From the NCBI GenBank assembly GCA_028284285.1, contig JANQSA010000004.1:1-64000 (forward strand): a stretch of 64,000 bases of DNA. Direction: 5' to 3'. A program made the translations under genes and the position numbers. Origin of the DNA: Croceivirga sp. GTDB lineage: Bacteria > Bacteroidota > Bacteroidia > Flavobacteriales > Flavobacteriaceae. Each line of letters opens with the position of its first letter. Position 1 is the first letter of the stretch. The notes below the pieces were generated by a model, which made no database searches, was not told where the DNA came from, and saw only the letters and a list, made by a program, of their open reading frames with translations. Positions 35,564 to 46,215 of this stretch are shown one piece after another.

Positions 35564-35920
35564 TTATTGAATCAACAAATCGGTTAGACCACATAAACCC
35601 GCTGCGGATAGTATAGTCCATGAAACCCAATCTTTAAATTCATTGTTTTTATGTTTTAGGAATACAATATGAAGTACAAAATGAACTATCATGAAAATGT
35701 CAAATCCTTTTATAAACATATCACTATCCTGGGTTTGAGTCATCTGCCAAAAAACAAAATAAAACAATGGGATATGGGCAAAGAGAAAAACGATACCTCC
35801 TGTTTTTTCATGTAACAGGGAAAGACCAGGTATAATTCGCCATTCCTTACATCGTACGGCGTCCAATTCATGTACGCTCATTAATGAAAGCCCTATAAAA
35901 AAGAAATGATGGTCCGTCAT
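35564..35920 (-). CDS. DUF6713-like small membrane protein
   Basis: A 118-aa protein with about four hydrophobic segments: near residues 5-15, 43-60, 72-88 and 98-115. The motif [19 protein letters not shown] near residues 15-33 is the clearest conserved feature and matches my memory of DUF6713. Function unknown. It is translationally coupled to the DUF2200 gene upstream: the two overlap by 4 bp (35917-35920). It lies about 100 bp from the nuclease gene start, on the same strand. Confidence 0.65.
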   Translation of the reverse strand: MTDHHFFFIGLSLMSVHELDAVRCKEWRIIPGLSLLHEKTGGIVFLFAHIPLFYFVFWQMTQTQDSDMFIKGFDIFMIVHFVLHIVFLKHKNNEFKDWVSWTILSAAGLCGLTDLLIQ

Positions 35921-36288
35921 TTCGTTTCTTTTCGTAAAATCTTCTCCATTTTACGACCCTTTGCCAATTCATCTACCAATTTATCCAAATACCGTACCTG
36001 TCGTGTAAGTGAATTGTCAATTTCTTCAATACGATAACCACAGATCACTCCTTTAATAAGATGCGCATTGGGATGTAACTCCGCCTGTTGAAAGAAGGTT
36101 TCAAAGGTCGCCTTCTCTGCAATAAGCGCTTGCAATCGGTTGTCATCAAAACCGGTTAGCCACGCTATCACCTCGTGCAGTTCCTCCCTGGTTCTGCCCT
36201 TTTTCTCCACTTTGGTTACGTAATGCGGATAGACCGAACCAAAGGTCATTTTTGCGATGCGTTCGTTATGTTCAGGAGTTACTTTCAT
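35917..36288 (-). CDS. DUF2200 family protein
   Basis: Small (123 aa) soluble protein. [20 protein letters not shown] followed by [16 protein letters not shown] is the DUF2200 signature, and [14 protein letters not shown] with [16 protein letters not shown]-like basic helices ends the domain (here [20 protein letters not shown]). Function unknown; close relatives are found in many bacteria as single small proteins. The start codon is preceded by an uninformative 201-bp gap (36289-36489). Coupled to the DUF6713-like gene by a 4-bp overlap. Confidence 0.85.
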   Translation of the reverse strand: MKVTPEHNERIAKMTFGSVYPHYVTKVEKKGRTREELHEVIAWLTGFDDNRLQALIAEKATFETFFQQAELHPNAHLIKGVICGYRIEEIDNSLTRQVRYLDKLVDELAKGRKMEKILRKETK

Positions 36289-36489
36289 TTTTTAATGGTT
36301 TATGGGTTGATTCTAATGGTTTGGCTATGATTTTGTCCCTAGTCCTTAGGATGAATTATTGTTCTTAGTGTTTGTTTTTATGCATCCCGAACGAGGTGGA
36401 AGTCCAACGGTGTAAAGATGTTGAAAAGTTCTTTTGTTTAAATGCATGAAAGTAGAGCGTCCAATAGGAGGTTGTACAAACCAACTTAC

Positions 36490-36684
36490 CTAGTCTTTAA
36501 CCTTTTTTGTTTTTTTAAAATAATCGTAGAAACAGCCAAACGCTATGAGGGCCCAGAATAATCTGTATATCCATATGTTTACCTCAAACATCAGTATACT
36601 GACAGTTGAGTTCATTTCAAAGAAACTGTAGATCACAGTTATAATTGATAAAATTCCGATAATTAAATTTATTGTTCTTCCCAT
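36490..36684 (-). CDS. Small two-span membrane protein
   Basis: A 64-aa protein with two predicted transmembrane helices (about 5-21, INLIIGILSIITVIYSF, and 36-53, IWIYRLFWALIAFGCFY) and a basic tail KKTKKVKD, so the C-terminus is probably cytoplasmic. No family is recognised. It is isolated between the DUF2200 gene and katG, with about 200 bp on either side. The hydrophobic pattern and normal start support a real gene, but it could be dispensable. Confidence 0.55.
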   Translation of the reverse strand: MGRTINLIIGILSIITVIYSFFEMNSTVSILMFEVNIWIYRLFWALIAFGCFYDYFKKTKKVKD

Positions 36685-36832
36685 ATTACAATAAAGTAAT
36701 CATTTTAAAAAACGCAAACATCTAATTGAATTTATTATACATATAGGTCCAATATAGTCAAAATCAATGGAATTTAACTCCTGCCATAGGCATTCTTAAT
36801 ATCCAAATAACACAAATAGATTGGCGGCTTCG

Positions 36833-36840
36833 TATTTTTG
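36833..36840 (+). promoter_or_regulatory. Candidate katG -7 box
   Basis: TATTTTTG matches TAnnTTTG and lies 51 bp before the katG ATG at 36892. No TTG at the ideal -33 distance. A PerR/OxyR-like palindrome was looked for and not recognised. Confidence 0.4.
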
Positions 36841-36879
36841 AGGGCTGGAATACTACTTTTAAGCAAAATAAACACCTAA

Positions 36880-39114
<2,235 letters not shown>

Positions 39115-39139
39115 TCATTGCTATGGACTAGAAAAAAGG

Positions 39140-39166
39140 AACAGCGCCAACGGCGCTGTTTTTTTT
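39140..39166 (+). terminator. Intrinsic terminator of katG
   Basis: AACAGCGCC (39140-39148) pairs with GGCGCTGTT (39152-39160), loop AAC, followed by a run of T to 39166. Strong rho-independent terminator 26 bp after the katG stop. Confidence 0.9.
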
Positions 39167-39189
39167 GCGGCAAATCCGGGAAGGGAATG

Positions 39190-39888
39190 TTATTCGTTCA
39201 GGTTTCTCAGGTTATTCACCGTTTGCCGTTGGATGTCGAAATAATGCAAATAGTGTGTGGCTTTTTCCCCAACCGGAGATTGAAATTCCATACCGATCTT
39301 GACGGTATCGGCTTCCGGCATTTTTGCCAATCGGGCCATAACATATTCCCGGCCGTCTTTTGACCAGTGTAAGGCATATAAGGCTCCTTTCCGCGCAAGT
39401 GCGAGCCAAATACGGTTTTGATTGTTAAGAATGACACCATTGGCGTCGTCCGATCGGTCGCGGGTAACCACGGAAACAATGCCAGGGCCGGTGGCATCGG
39501 AATTTTCAAAAGCCAGCTTGATCCAATTCAGGGAGTCGGCATGCATCATTAGCGATACCGCATTCCATTGTGCCGAGAAATCAGGCTGCACCAATGCTTT
39601 GGCTACAAAATCCCCTCCGATTTCCTGAAAGAGCAGAGGTGCTGTCGCTATAATGGTGGTATCTTCCGGAGAATTGAAAAAATCAGTTCCTTTGCTCACA
39701 GTTACTTCCAGGGTACTATCTATAACTCTAAAATTCTCCGGGGGAGCATACCAATTGAGATTAGCAAGGGCTTTCTCGGAAAGGTTGCGTGGAACAATTT
39801 CGGTTACTTCCACAGGTTTCTTTTGCTTCACACAGGCAGAATGAAACAGCAGTACACTTGCTACCAGAAAATATCTCAGGAATCTCAT
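39190..39888 (-). CDS. DUF1349 lipoprotein
   Basis: Exported 232-aa lipoprotein (lipobox near FHSACVKQ, Cys19). The mature part is one DUF1349 domain, a concanavalin-like jelly roll: NLNWYAPPENFRVIDSTLEV, FFNSPEDTTIIATAPLLFQE, QWNAVSLMMHADSLNWIKLA and TVKIGMEFQSPVGE. Such domains bind sugars or are parts of glycan-active proteins. It lies 14 bp after the GH97 gene on the same strand, so a carbohydrate role is likely, but no catalytic residues can be assigned. Confidence 0.82.
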   Translation of the reverse strand: MRFLRYFLVASVLLFHSACVKQKKPVEVTEIVPRNLSEKALANLNWYAPPENFRVIDSTLEVTVSKGTDFFNSPEDTTIIATAPLLFQEIGGDFVAKALVQPDFSAQWNAVSLMMHADSLNWIKLAFENSDATGPGIVSVVTRDRSDDANGVILNNQNRIWLALARKGALYALHWSKDGREYVMARLAKMPEADTVKIGMEFQSPVGEKATHYLHYFDIQRQTVNNLRNLNE

Positions 39889-39902
39889 AGGGTGATCCTT
39901 CT

Positions 39903-42017
39903 TTATTCAAGTAATAAACTAATCGCCAGTCCTCCGCCGGGCGCCAGGGTAAAGGTTTTGGTCACGTCCACAGTAATGTCCCTGTTTTCTATGACCACAG
40001 CTTCCGGGTTATCCCGGTAATGAGCATCATCCGCATCGCGATAAATCAGCGCTTTATACGTCTTTCCTTCTTCCAAAAAGTCAAAATCTATAGTGATCTC
40101 CCGGGTATTTTCATCGGTGATAGCCCCCAGGAACCAGTTTCCGGTGTCGCGCTCTTCGCGGGCAATGGTCACAAAATCGCCCACCTCACCGTGCAACACT
40201 CTGGTTTGTTCCCAATCTACCCCTACGTCCCGGATAAACTGGAAGGCCGGTTGCCCCTCATAGCTTTCAGGAAGGTCACAAGCCATTTGAATAGGGCTAT
40301 AGATGACCACATACAAGGCCAATTGCTGTGCCAGGGTAGTATTGATCTGATTATTCGGTTTTGTAGGCAATCCGATATCGAATACTCCGGGGGTAAAATC
40401 AATAGGGCCTGCCAACATTCTTGTAAAAGCCACAATGGGAAGATGTTCCGGAGGATTCCCGCCATCGGTAGCCCAGGCATTGAATTCCTGCCCTCGCAAA
40501 CCTTCTCTTGCAATGGCATTTGGGAAGGTACGCCGTAATCCGGTGGCTTTAATGGGTTCGTGGGCGTTAATAGCCACCTGATATTTGGCGGCGGTTTCAA
40601 GGACCTTACGATAGTGGTTCACCATCCATTGCCCATGATGATATTCACCTTTGGGAATAAGCTGACCTACATAACCGGTTTTTACGGAGTGCATTCCCAG
40701 ATCTTTCATCAGTTGAAAAGCTGTGTCCAATTGTTGTTCATAGGTTCTGGGTGCCGCCGAGGTTTCATGATGCATGATGATCTCCACGCCTTTTTCCTTG
40801 CCGTAAACGGCCAATTCGGCAATATCATAATCCGGGTAAGGGGTGACAAAATCAAACACCCCCTCGCGATCTTCAAAACCGATCCACCGTTCCCAACCGG
40901 TATTCCAGCCTTCTACCAATAGCCCTTCAATATTGTTCGCCGCAGCAAAATCGATATAGCGTTTCGTGTTTTCCGTGGTAGCACTATGCTTTCCATGAGC
41001 CTTTCCGGTATCCTGCCATACCCCGTTTTCATCCATTTCCATCCCATAGTCCCAGGTACCTTTTTCTACGTGCATTTCCCACCAGATCCCCATATACTTT
41101 TTCGGTTGAAACCAACTCACATCCCCCAATTGATTGGGTTCATTAAGGTTAACGATGAGCTTGGAATCAATCAGGCCTGCAGCATTATCTGAAATTTGCA
41201 CTGTACGCCAGGGAGTAGAAAAAGGAAGTGTACGTTTTACCTTGTAACCGGAGCGATCCGACCCGACCAGTTCACTGGTCAATTTCAGATTTTTTGTATC
41301 CACTTTAAGGGTCATGCCTGCGTAATCCGTTAGATTCGCTTCGTGAAAACTAAGATGAAGCCCTTCATCGGTTCGTAAGGTAACCGGAGTATTTACAGCA
41401 TTTTCCGGGATGTAGGTAGCCGCCAGGTTAGGGTGATCGCGTTTGGCTGTTGCATTGATCTCTGAGATCTTTGTGGTGTTGTACAGGTGCTCATAAATGT
41501 CCCAGTCTCCCGGTATCCACCATGCAGTATGGTCGCCGGTCAATTGAAACTCGGTATGCTCATCCATTATAATCACACTGTCTACCCCCTGCTGTTCCAA
41601 AAATTCATAGCGGAAAGCCACACCATCATCATAGGCCTTAAAATGAATATTAATTTTCCGTTTAGGGGCCATTTTCTCTTGCAATTGTACCACAAGTGCA
41701 TTATAGTGATTACGAACTTCCCGTTGTTCCCCCCAGGGCATTTCCCAGGTCTCATCCACGGTTTGGGTGTTTGTGCCAATGATCTCAAGACCTGATTTTA
41801 AGGGAGTCTGATCTTTGAAATCAAACCCTAGGGCAGAGGCGCTAATGATCGTATCGGTACTATGGACAACCCAATAGGTGGGGATCCTTTTTTCATTTAT
41901 TTCAAAATATAGCCTATTGCTACCATTCGGGGAGGCTACAGTAGTCTCCCAACTTTTTTCACAGGAAATAGATACCATAACTATGAGAGGAAAAACAGCA
42001 ATCTTTAGGATTTTCAT
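39903..42017 (-). CDS. Glycoside hydrolase family 97, probably inverting alpha-glucosidase type
   Basis: About 704 aa. I start at MKILKIAVFPLIVMVSISC (42017), giving a lipoprotein signal (SISCEKSW); the longer reading upstream is rejected. The N-terminal beta-super-sandwich is followed by a TIM barrel. From memory of SusB, the inverting GH97 enzyme has glutamates in an HHETSA loop, an NAHE segment and a G-T/Q-E site; here HHETSAAP (about 414-421), INAHEPIKATGL (about 481-492) and RGQEFNAW (about 508-515) are all present. Retaining members instead carry Asp. Substrate is likely an alpha-glucoside. A TonB receptor gene lies 67 bp upstream and the DUF1349 lipoprotein 14 bp downstream; no SusD is present. 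Confidence 0.9.
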   Translation of the reverse strand: MKILKIAVFPLIVMVSISCEKSWETTVASPNGSNRLYFEINEKRIPTYWVVHSTDTIISASALGFDFKDQTPLKSGLEIIGTNTQTVDETWEMPWGEQREVRNHYNALVVQLQEKMAPKRKINIHFKAYDDGVAFRYEFLEQQGVDSVIIMDEHTEFQLTGDHTAWWIPGDWDIYEHLYNTTKISEINATAKRDHPNLAATYIPENAVNTPVTLRTDEGLHLSFHEANLTDYAGMTLKVDTKNLKLTSELVGSDRSGYKVKRTLPFSTPWRTVQISDNAAGLIDSKLIVNLNEPNQLGDVSWFQPKKYMGIWWEMHVEKGTWDYGMEMDENGVWQDTGKAHGKHSATTENTKRYIDFAAANNIEGLLVEGWNTGWERWIGFEDREGVFDFVTPYPDYDIAELAVYGKEKGVEIIMHHETSAAPRTYEQQLDTAFQLMKDLGMHSVKTGYVGQLIPKGEYHHGQWMVNHYRKVLETAAKYQVAINAHEPIKATGLRRTFPNAIAREGLRGQEFNAWATDGGNPPEHLPIVAFTRMLAGPIDFTPGVFDIGLPTKPNNQINTTLAQQLALYVVIYSPIQMACDLPESYEGQPAFQFIRDVGVDWEQTRVLHGEVGDFVTIAREERDTGNWFLGAITDENTREITIDFDFLEEGKTYKALIYRDADDAHYRDNPEAVVIENRDITVDVTKTFTLAPGGGLAISLLLE

Positions 42018-42084
42018 GGTTGGCAGTTTTGGCAGTTCGTAAATCCCTCTAAAATACATTTTTCGGGATTCTTGGGCAATGCCA

Positions 42085-44151
42085 TTAGAACAGATAGCGT
42101 AGCTGGATACCGGCAAAATAATTTCTGCCGTCACCGGGATAAAAGAAGCGAGGGGCATTTCCGCCAAAGCCTACCGCATTCACCAGCACAGACTGTGCAT
42201 AATTCAAATCAAAAACATTATTTACCCCAAAATTAAGGCCCAACTGCAGCTGATCCCATAGCTTCGTTCGGTATCGTAGCTGGGTATTGAAAACGTTAAA
42301 GGCTTCGCTAAACAAGGTGTTGGCATCATTCAATGGAATTTCATCCACAAATTGGTGATTGATAACCCAACTAAGACCTTTAGAGTGACGGATAGACAGT
42401 CCGGAGTTGATACGATGTCTGGGTACACCTGCCAGATTGTTCCCGGAAAAGTCGGTGTCATCATCCACAAAATCCACAAAAGTATGCCAGCTGTAACTGT
42501 AGCTTAATCTGGGAACAAAAAACCACTGCTGGGAAAGTTTCCCATGGTAATTTAGGTCAAGTTCAATCCCCTGATGCCGGGTTTCCCCTGCATTACGACC
42601 AATAAACAGATCTTCATCTATGCGTTCTGCTACAAGAAGATCCGTGATATCCATTTGGTAGGCAGCCCAACTCAAATTTAGACGGTTCTTTAATAAAGCG
42701 AATACACCACCTACTTCATAACTAATCCCTTTTTCCTGTGCAATATCCGGATTGATAACGCCTTCCGGGGTCAGGGTTTCCTCCAGGCCGGGATTGGAGA
42801 ATCCCCTACTTACATTGGCATAAAGGCGACCGGTGGAGAGTTGGTATTGTACCCCCAGGCTGGGCAGCAAAATAGGATCAAAATCACGACGTGCCGAGGT
42901 GTCGGCCTCGCCGGTGTTAAAGAGGTCCCGGAAATCGTATTCGGTATCATTAAAGTTCAACCCTACCTGCACTTGAAGATCAGTGGTGATGGGATAGGAG
43001 TAGGCCCCAAAGAGATTCAGCATAGACCGGAATTCTTTGTTATCGCTCAGTTGTGCTCCCTGAAGGCTACCATTGCCATCATTGTCCCGGAACTGGTTAA
43101 AAAAGGTTTGCCAGTTGTATTCATCTTTATACAGTTCACTGCCCAGGGTAAAATTTCCTTTGAACAGTTGTCCTTCCAGAATAGATCGAAATCCAAAGCC
43201 GTGCGTGAATTCGTCCAGAATATTAAAAGGGCGCGGCTCATAATGATCCAGGTAGGTGTAGAAGATACTGTGGGTAGTGCTAAGTTTATCACTAAACTGA
43301 TGGCTGTAGGATATTCCTGCCAGCGTATATTGGTTGTCTTCCGAACCCCTTGCCGCTAACCAGTTGGCTGCAGCCCTTCTTGGATCTTCTCGGAAGTCCG
43401 TCTGATTTAGTGTGCTGGGAATACCGGCAAAATAATCGATATGATTTACGAGAAAATCCAGTTTCCCTTTGTCATATAATCGAACGGAAGAGGTTAAAAG
43501 AATGCCATCACGATCAAAGCTGTTGTTTTGTCGAAAGCCGTCGGTTTGCAGGTGATTGTAGCTAACCCCAATATTGAAGTTTTTTTCGGAATGGCGAAAA
43601 GAGAGATTATTTTTAATAAGGTTAAAGGAACCGAAGGTAAAGGTGTTTCTTAAAAACGTCTTTCCCACCTGCGGAGGTCGGGTATTTAGGATAATAGCGC
43701 CCCCAAGATTGGCGCCGAGGGAAGCTCCTTTAGGTCCTTTTACCACCTCAATTCGTCCCATATTTTCAAAGTCGTAAGCTTCTATGGTAGATACTCCTGT
43801 ACCATTGGTTACCGGAATCCCGTTAAAGTACATTCGGAGTTTATCCGTACCAAAAGGGGTGCGAGCCCCAACCCCCCGGATGGTAATACGGTTGGTATTT
43901 AACGCACCCGAGAGTACATATAAACCGGAGATTTGATTCAGACCGCCGGCAAAGTCCGTAGGGCTAAACTGCTCTAGGTCCGCGATGCCCAGGCTGGAGG
44001 ATTCCACAATGCCCTCTGCCTTTTTTGAGATAAATTCTTGTAACAATACCACCTCATCCAGGGAGGTTATGGAATCAATTTGATTCTGAGCGTAGGTAGA
44101 ACAGCAAAAAAACAGCAGTAAGTAGGAGAGGATTCGTTTGGGCCAACACAT
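42085..44151 (-). CDS. TonB-dependent receptor (FecA-like)
   Basis: Outer-membrane transporter of about 688 aa. The start MCWPKRILSYLLLFF at 44151 gives a signal peptide ending near TYAQ. The plug carries ITSLDEVVLLQEFISKK (TonB-box-like), then ITIRGVGARTPFGTDKLRMY and VVKGPKGASLGANLGGAIIL. There is no carboxypeptidase-like extension and no SusC signature. The barrel ends in GIQLRYLF. The type resembles ferric-citrate or siderophore receptors, but the GH97 gene 67 bp downstream could also point to a sugar ligand. Divergent from xth with a 38-bp gap. Confidence 0.85.
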   Translation of the reverse strand: MCWPKRILSYLLLFFCCSTYAQNQIDSITSLDEVVLLQEFISKKAEGIVESSSLGIADLEQFSPTDFAGGLNQISGLYVLSGALNTNRITIRGVGARTPFGTDKLRMYFNGIPVTNGTGVSTIEAYDFENMGRIEVVKGPKGASLGANLGGAIILNTRPPQVGKTFLRNTFTFGSFNLIKNNLSFRHSEKNFNIGVSYNHLQTDGFRQNNSFDRDGILLTSSVRLYDKGKLDFLVNHIDYFAGIPSTLNQTDFREDPRRAAANWLAARGSEDNQYTLAGISYSHQFSDKLSTTHSIFYTYLDHYEPRPFNILDEFTHGFGFRSILEGQLFKGNFTLGSELYKDEYNWQTFFNQFRDNDGNGSLQGAQLSDNKEFRSMLNLFGAYSYPITTDLQVQVGLNFNDTEYDFRDLFNTGEADTSARRDFDPILLPSLGVQYQLSTGRLYANVSRGFSNPGLEETLTPEGVINPDIAQEKGISYEVGGVFALLKNRLNLSWAAYQMDITDLLVAERIDEDLFIGRNAGETRHQGIELDLNYHGKLSQQWFFVPRLSYSYSWHTFVDFVDDDTDFSGNNLAGVPRHRINSGLSIRHSKGLSWVINHQFVDEIPLNDANTLFSEAFNVFNTQLRYRTKLWDQLQLGLNFGVNNVFDLNYAQSVLVNAVGFGGNAPRFFYPGDGRNYFAGIQLRYLF

Positions 44152-44189
44152 AGACTCAAAAATAGCTATTTTTAGGGCAAAACAGCGAT

Positions 44190-44954
44190 ATGAAAATCGT
44201 CTCTTATAATGTAAATGGCATTCGTGCTGCAATGAATAAAGGCCTGGCAGACTGGTTAAAAACAGTGGATGCCGATGTGGTGTGTATCCAGGAAACCAAA
44301 GCGATGAAAGAACAGGTGGAGTTGGAACCTTTAGAAAGTATTGGTTTTGAGCACCATTATTGGTTTAGCGCCCAAAAAAAAGGGTATAGCGGCGTGGCAT
44401 TGTTGTGTAAAAAACAACCTGACCATGTAGAGTACGGCACCGGGATAGACTATATGGATGCTGAAGGCAGAAATCTGAGGGCAGATTTTGGCGATATTTC
44501 TATCATGAGCATGTATTTACCATCAGGAACCAACCTGGATCGTTTAGAGCATAAGCTAAGATATATGTCCGATTTCCAATATTATGCGGATACTCTTCGG
44601 AAATCCCGCCCTGATTTGATTGTTTGTGGTGATTACAACATCTGCCATCAGGCCATTGATATTCATGATCCGGTGCGTAATAAAAATGTTTCCGGTTTTC
44701 TACCTGTGGAGCGGGAGTGGATCGGGAACTTTATTGGCAGTGGCTTTATTGATAGTTTCCGCTTTTTTAATAGCGAACCACATAACTATACCTGGTGGAG
44801 TTATCGCGCCAATGCACGGGCCAATAATAAGGGTTGGCGCCTGGACTACGCCATGGTCAATGATAGTTTGAAGGATCGCTTGCAACGCTCAGTTATTCTT
44901 TCGGAAGCAAAGCATAGTGATCATTGCCCTATTCTTTTGGAGATTGATTCATAA
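44190..44954 (+). CDS. xth: Exodeoxyribonuclease III / AP endonuclease
   Basis: AP endonuclease and 3'-exonuclease of base-excision repair, 254 aa. MKIVSYNVNGIRAAMNKGL begins the EEP fold; VCIQETKAMKE has the metal-binding Glu, MSMYLPSGTN is conserved, VCGDYNICHQAIDIHDP carries the Asp/Asn pair, and SDHCPILLEID ends with the catalytic His. The start is supported by the family N-terminus. Divergent from the TonB receptor gene. A promoter and repeat region separate it from the aldo/keto reductase. Confidence 0.96.
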   Translation: MKIVSYNVNGIRAAMNKGLADWLKTVDADVVCIQETKAMKEQVELEPLESIGFEHHYWFSAQKKGYSGVALLCKKQPDHVEYGTGIDYMDAEGRNLRADFGDISIMSMYLPSGTNLDRLEHKLRYMSDFQYYADTLRKSRPDLIVCGDYNICHQAIDIHDPVRNKNVSGFLPVEREWIGNFIGSGFIDSFRFFNSEPHNYTWWSYRANARANNKGWRLDYAMVNDSLKDRLQRSVILSEAKHSDHCPILLEIDS

Positions 44955-44961
44955 CAATTTC

Positions 44962-44995
44962 TTGAATTTTGTAGCCAAACTCTTGCGTACCTTTG
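44962..44995 (+). promoter_or_regulatory. Predicted promoter upstream of the aldo/keto reductase
   Basis: TTG (44962-44964), 23-bp spacer, TACCTTTG (44988-44995): a full match to the Bacteroidota promoter pattern. It would give a leader of about 170 nt that contains the 45071-45128 palindrome. Confidence 0.5.
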
Positions 44996-45070
44996 CCGCT
45001 TATTATTGAAAGCCTATGAAATGAGCATAAATTTTTTTAAGCATACCCTACCGAATATGATTAAAACAAG

Positions 45071-45128
45071 TTTATGCGAACCTGCCTTGCCGGACAGGCA
45101 GAAGCGAAGCGGTTCCATCTGCAATAAA
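45071..45128. repeat. REP-like long palindrome
   Basis: Nested inverted repeats: TTTAT..GCGAACC (45071-45082) against GGTTC..GCAATAAA (45111-45128), with an inner stem CTGCCT (45082-45087) / AGGCAG (45096-45101). Similar CTGCC...GGCAG cores are common in flavobacterial intergenic regions. In RNA it would be a strong hairpin in the leader of the aldo/keto reductase gene. Confidence 0.5.
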
Positions 45129-45174
45129 TTTTGGAATAGCTTTAATTTCAGAGTATTACAAAATTTTTGAATAG

Positions 45175-46215
45175 ATGAAATACGCTTTTATTCCCAATAC
45201 CAATCTTAGGGTAAGTAAAATTTGTTTGGGCACCATGACCTGGGGCCGTCAAAACTCCGAAGAAGAAGGCCATGAGCAAATGGATTACGCTTTGGATAGG
45301 GGCATCAACTTTTTTGATACCGCTGAACTGTATCCTATTCCTCCTAAAAAGGAACTCTATGCCCTCACGGAGGAGATTATAGGGAATTGGTTTAAAAAGA
45401 CGGGAAACCGGGATAAGATCATCCTGGCAACTAAAATTGCCGGTCGGGCAGATTTTACCAAGTTTATCCGAACTACCGGATTTAGCAAAAACTCTATTCT
45501 GTCCGCTGTTGAGGGGAGTTTGAAGCGGTTGCAAACGGACTATATTGATCTGTATCAGTTGCATTGGCCGGAACGAAAAACCAATTTTTTTGGGCAACGC
45601 GGCTACCCCGCGGATGATGCAGATCTTTGGGAGGACAATATTCATCAATTACTGGAAACCTTGAGGGATCTTATTGATGAAGGTAAAATCCGTAATATCG
45701 GTCTATCCAATGAGACCCCCTGGGGGACTATGCGGTTTCTGGAAGAGAGTAAGGTACACCAAAGGTTGCCCAGAATGGTCACTATTCAAAATCCTTATAG
45801 TCTTTTGAATAGAACTTTTGAGATTGGGTTATCTGAGATCTCGATGCGTGAAAAAATTGGATTATTACCGTATTCTCCCCTGGGATTTGGGGTTTTGAGT
45901 GGGAAATATCTGGGAGAAATACAGCCCAGAAAAGCACGTATTACGCTCTTTCCTAACTATAAACGCTACAGTGGTGAAACGGCAACAAGGGCTACTCAAG
46001 AATATTTTGACCTGGCTAATGAACACGGACTATCGCTGGCCCAGATGGCACTGGCCTTTGTGAATACAAGGCCTTTTGTAACCAGCAACATCATTGGCGC
46101 TACGACGATGGAACAATTGAAAGAAAATATTGATTCAATTACCGTAGAGCTGTCGGATGAGGTGCTGGAAGGCATAGAAGCCATCCATAATGCCACCCCC
46201 AATCCCGCGCCTTAG
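45175..46215 (+). CDS. Aldo/keto reductase (Tas-like)
   Basis: NADPH-dependent TIM-barrel reductase of 346 aa. LRVSKICLGTMTWGRQNSEE is the N-terminal pattern, FFDTAELYPIPPK has the catalytic Asp and Tyr, ILATKIAG the Lys strand and LYQLHWPERKTNFFGQRGY the His region. IIGATTMEQLKENIDSI is the NADPH phosphate site. Most like the E. coli Tas/YghZ subfamily; substrate unknown. Its stop TAG overlaps the stop of the convergent quinoprotein gene by 3 bases at 46212-46215. Confidence 0.92.
   Translation: MKYAFIPNTNLRVSKICLGTMTWGRQNSEEEGHEQMDYALDRGINFFDTAELYPIPPKKELYALTEEIIGNWFKKTGNRDKIILATKIAGRADFTKFIRTTGFSKNSILSAVEGSLKRLQTDYIDLYQLHWPERKTNFFGQRGYPADDADLWEDNIHQLLETLRDLIDEGKIRNIGLSNETPWGTMRFLEESKVHQRLPRMVTIQNPYSLLNRTFEIGLSEISMREKIGLLPYSPLGFGVLSGKYLGEIQPRKARITLFPNYKRYSGETATRATQEYFDLANEHGLSLAQMALAFVNTRPFVTSNIIGATTMEQLKENIDSITVELSDEVLEGIEAIHNATPNPAP

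Noticed and set aside
45057-45170. 37-codon plus-strand ORF before the aldo/keto reductase
   Set aside because: Most of its length is the palindromic repeat; the frame is likely accidental.
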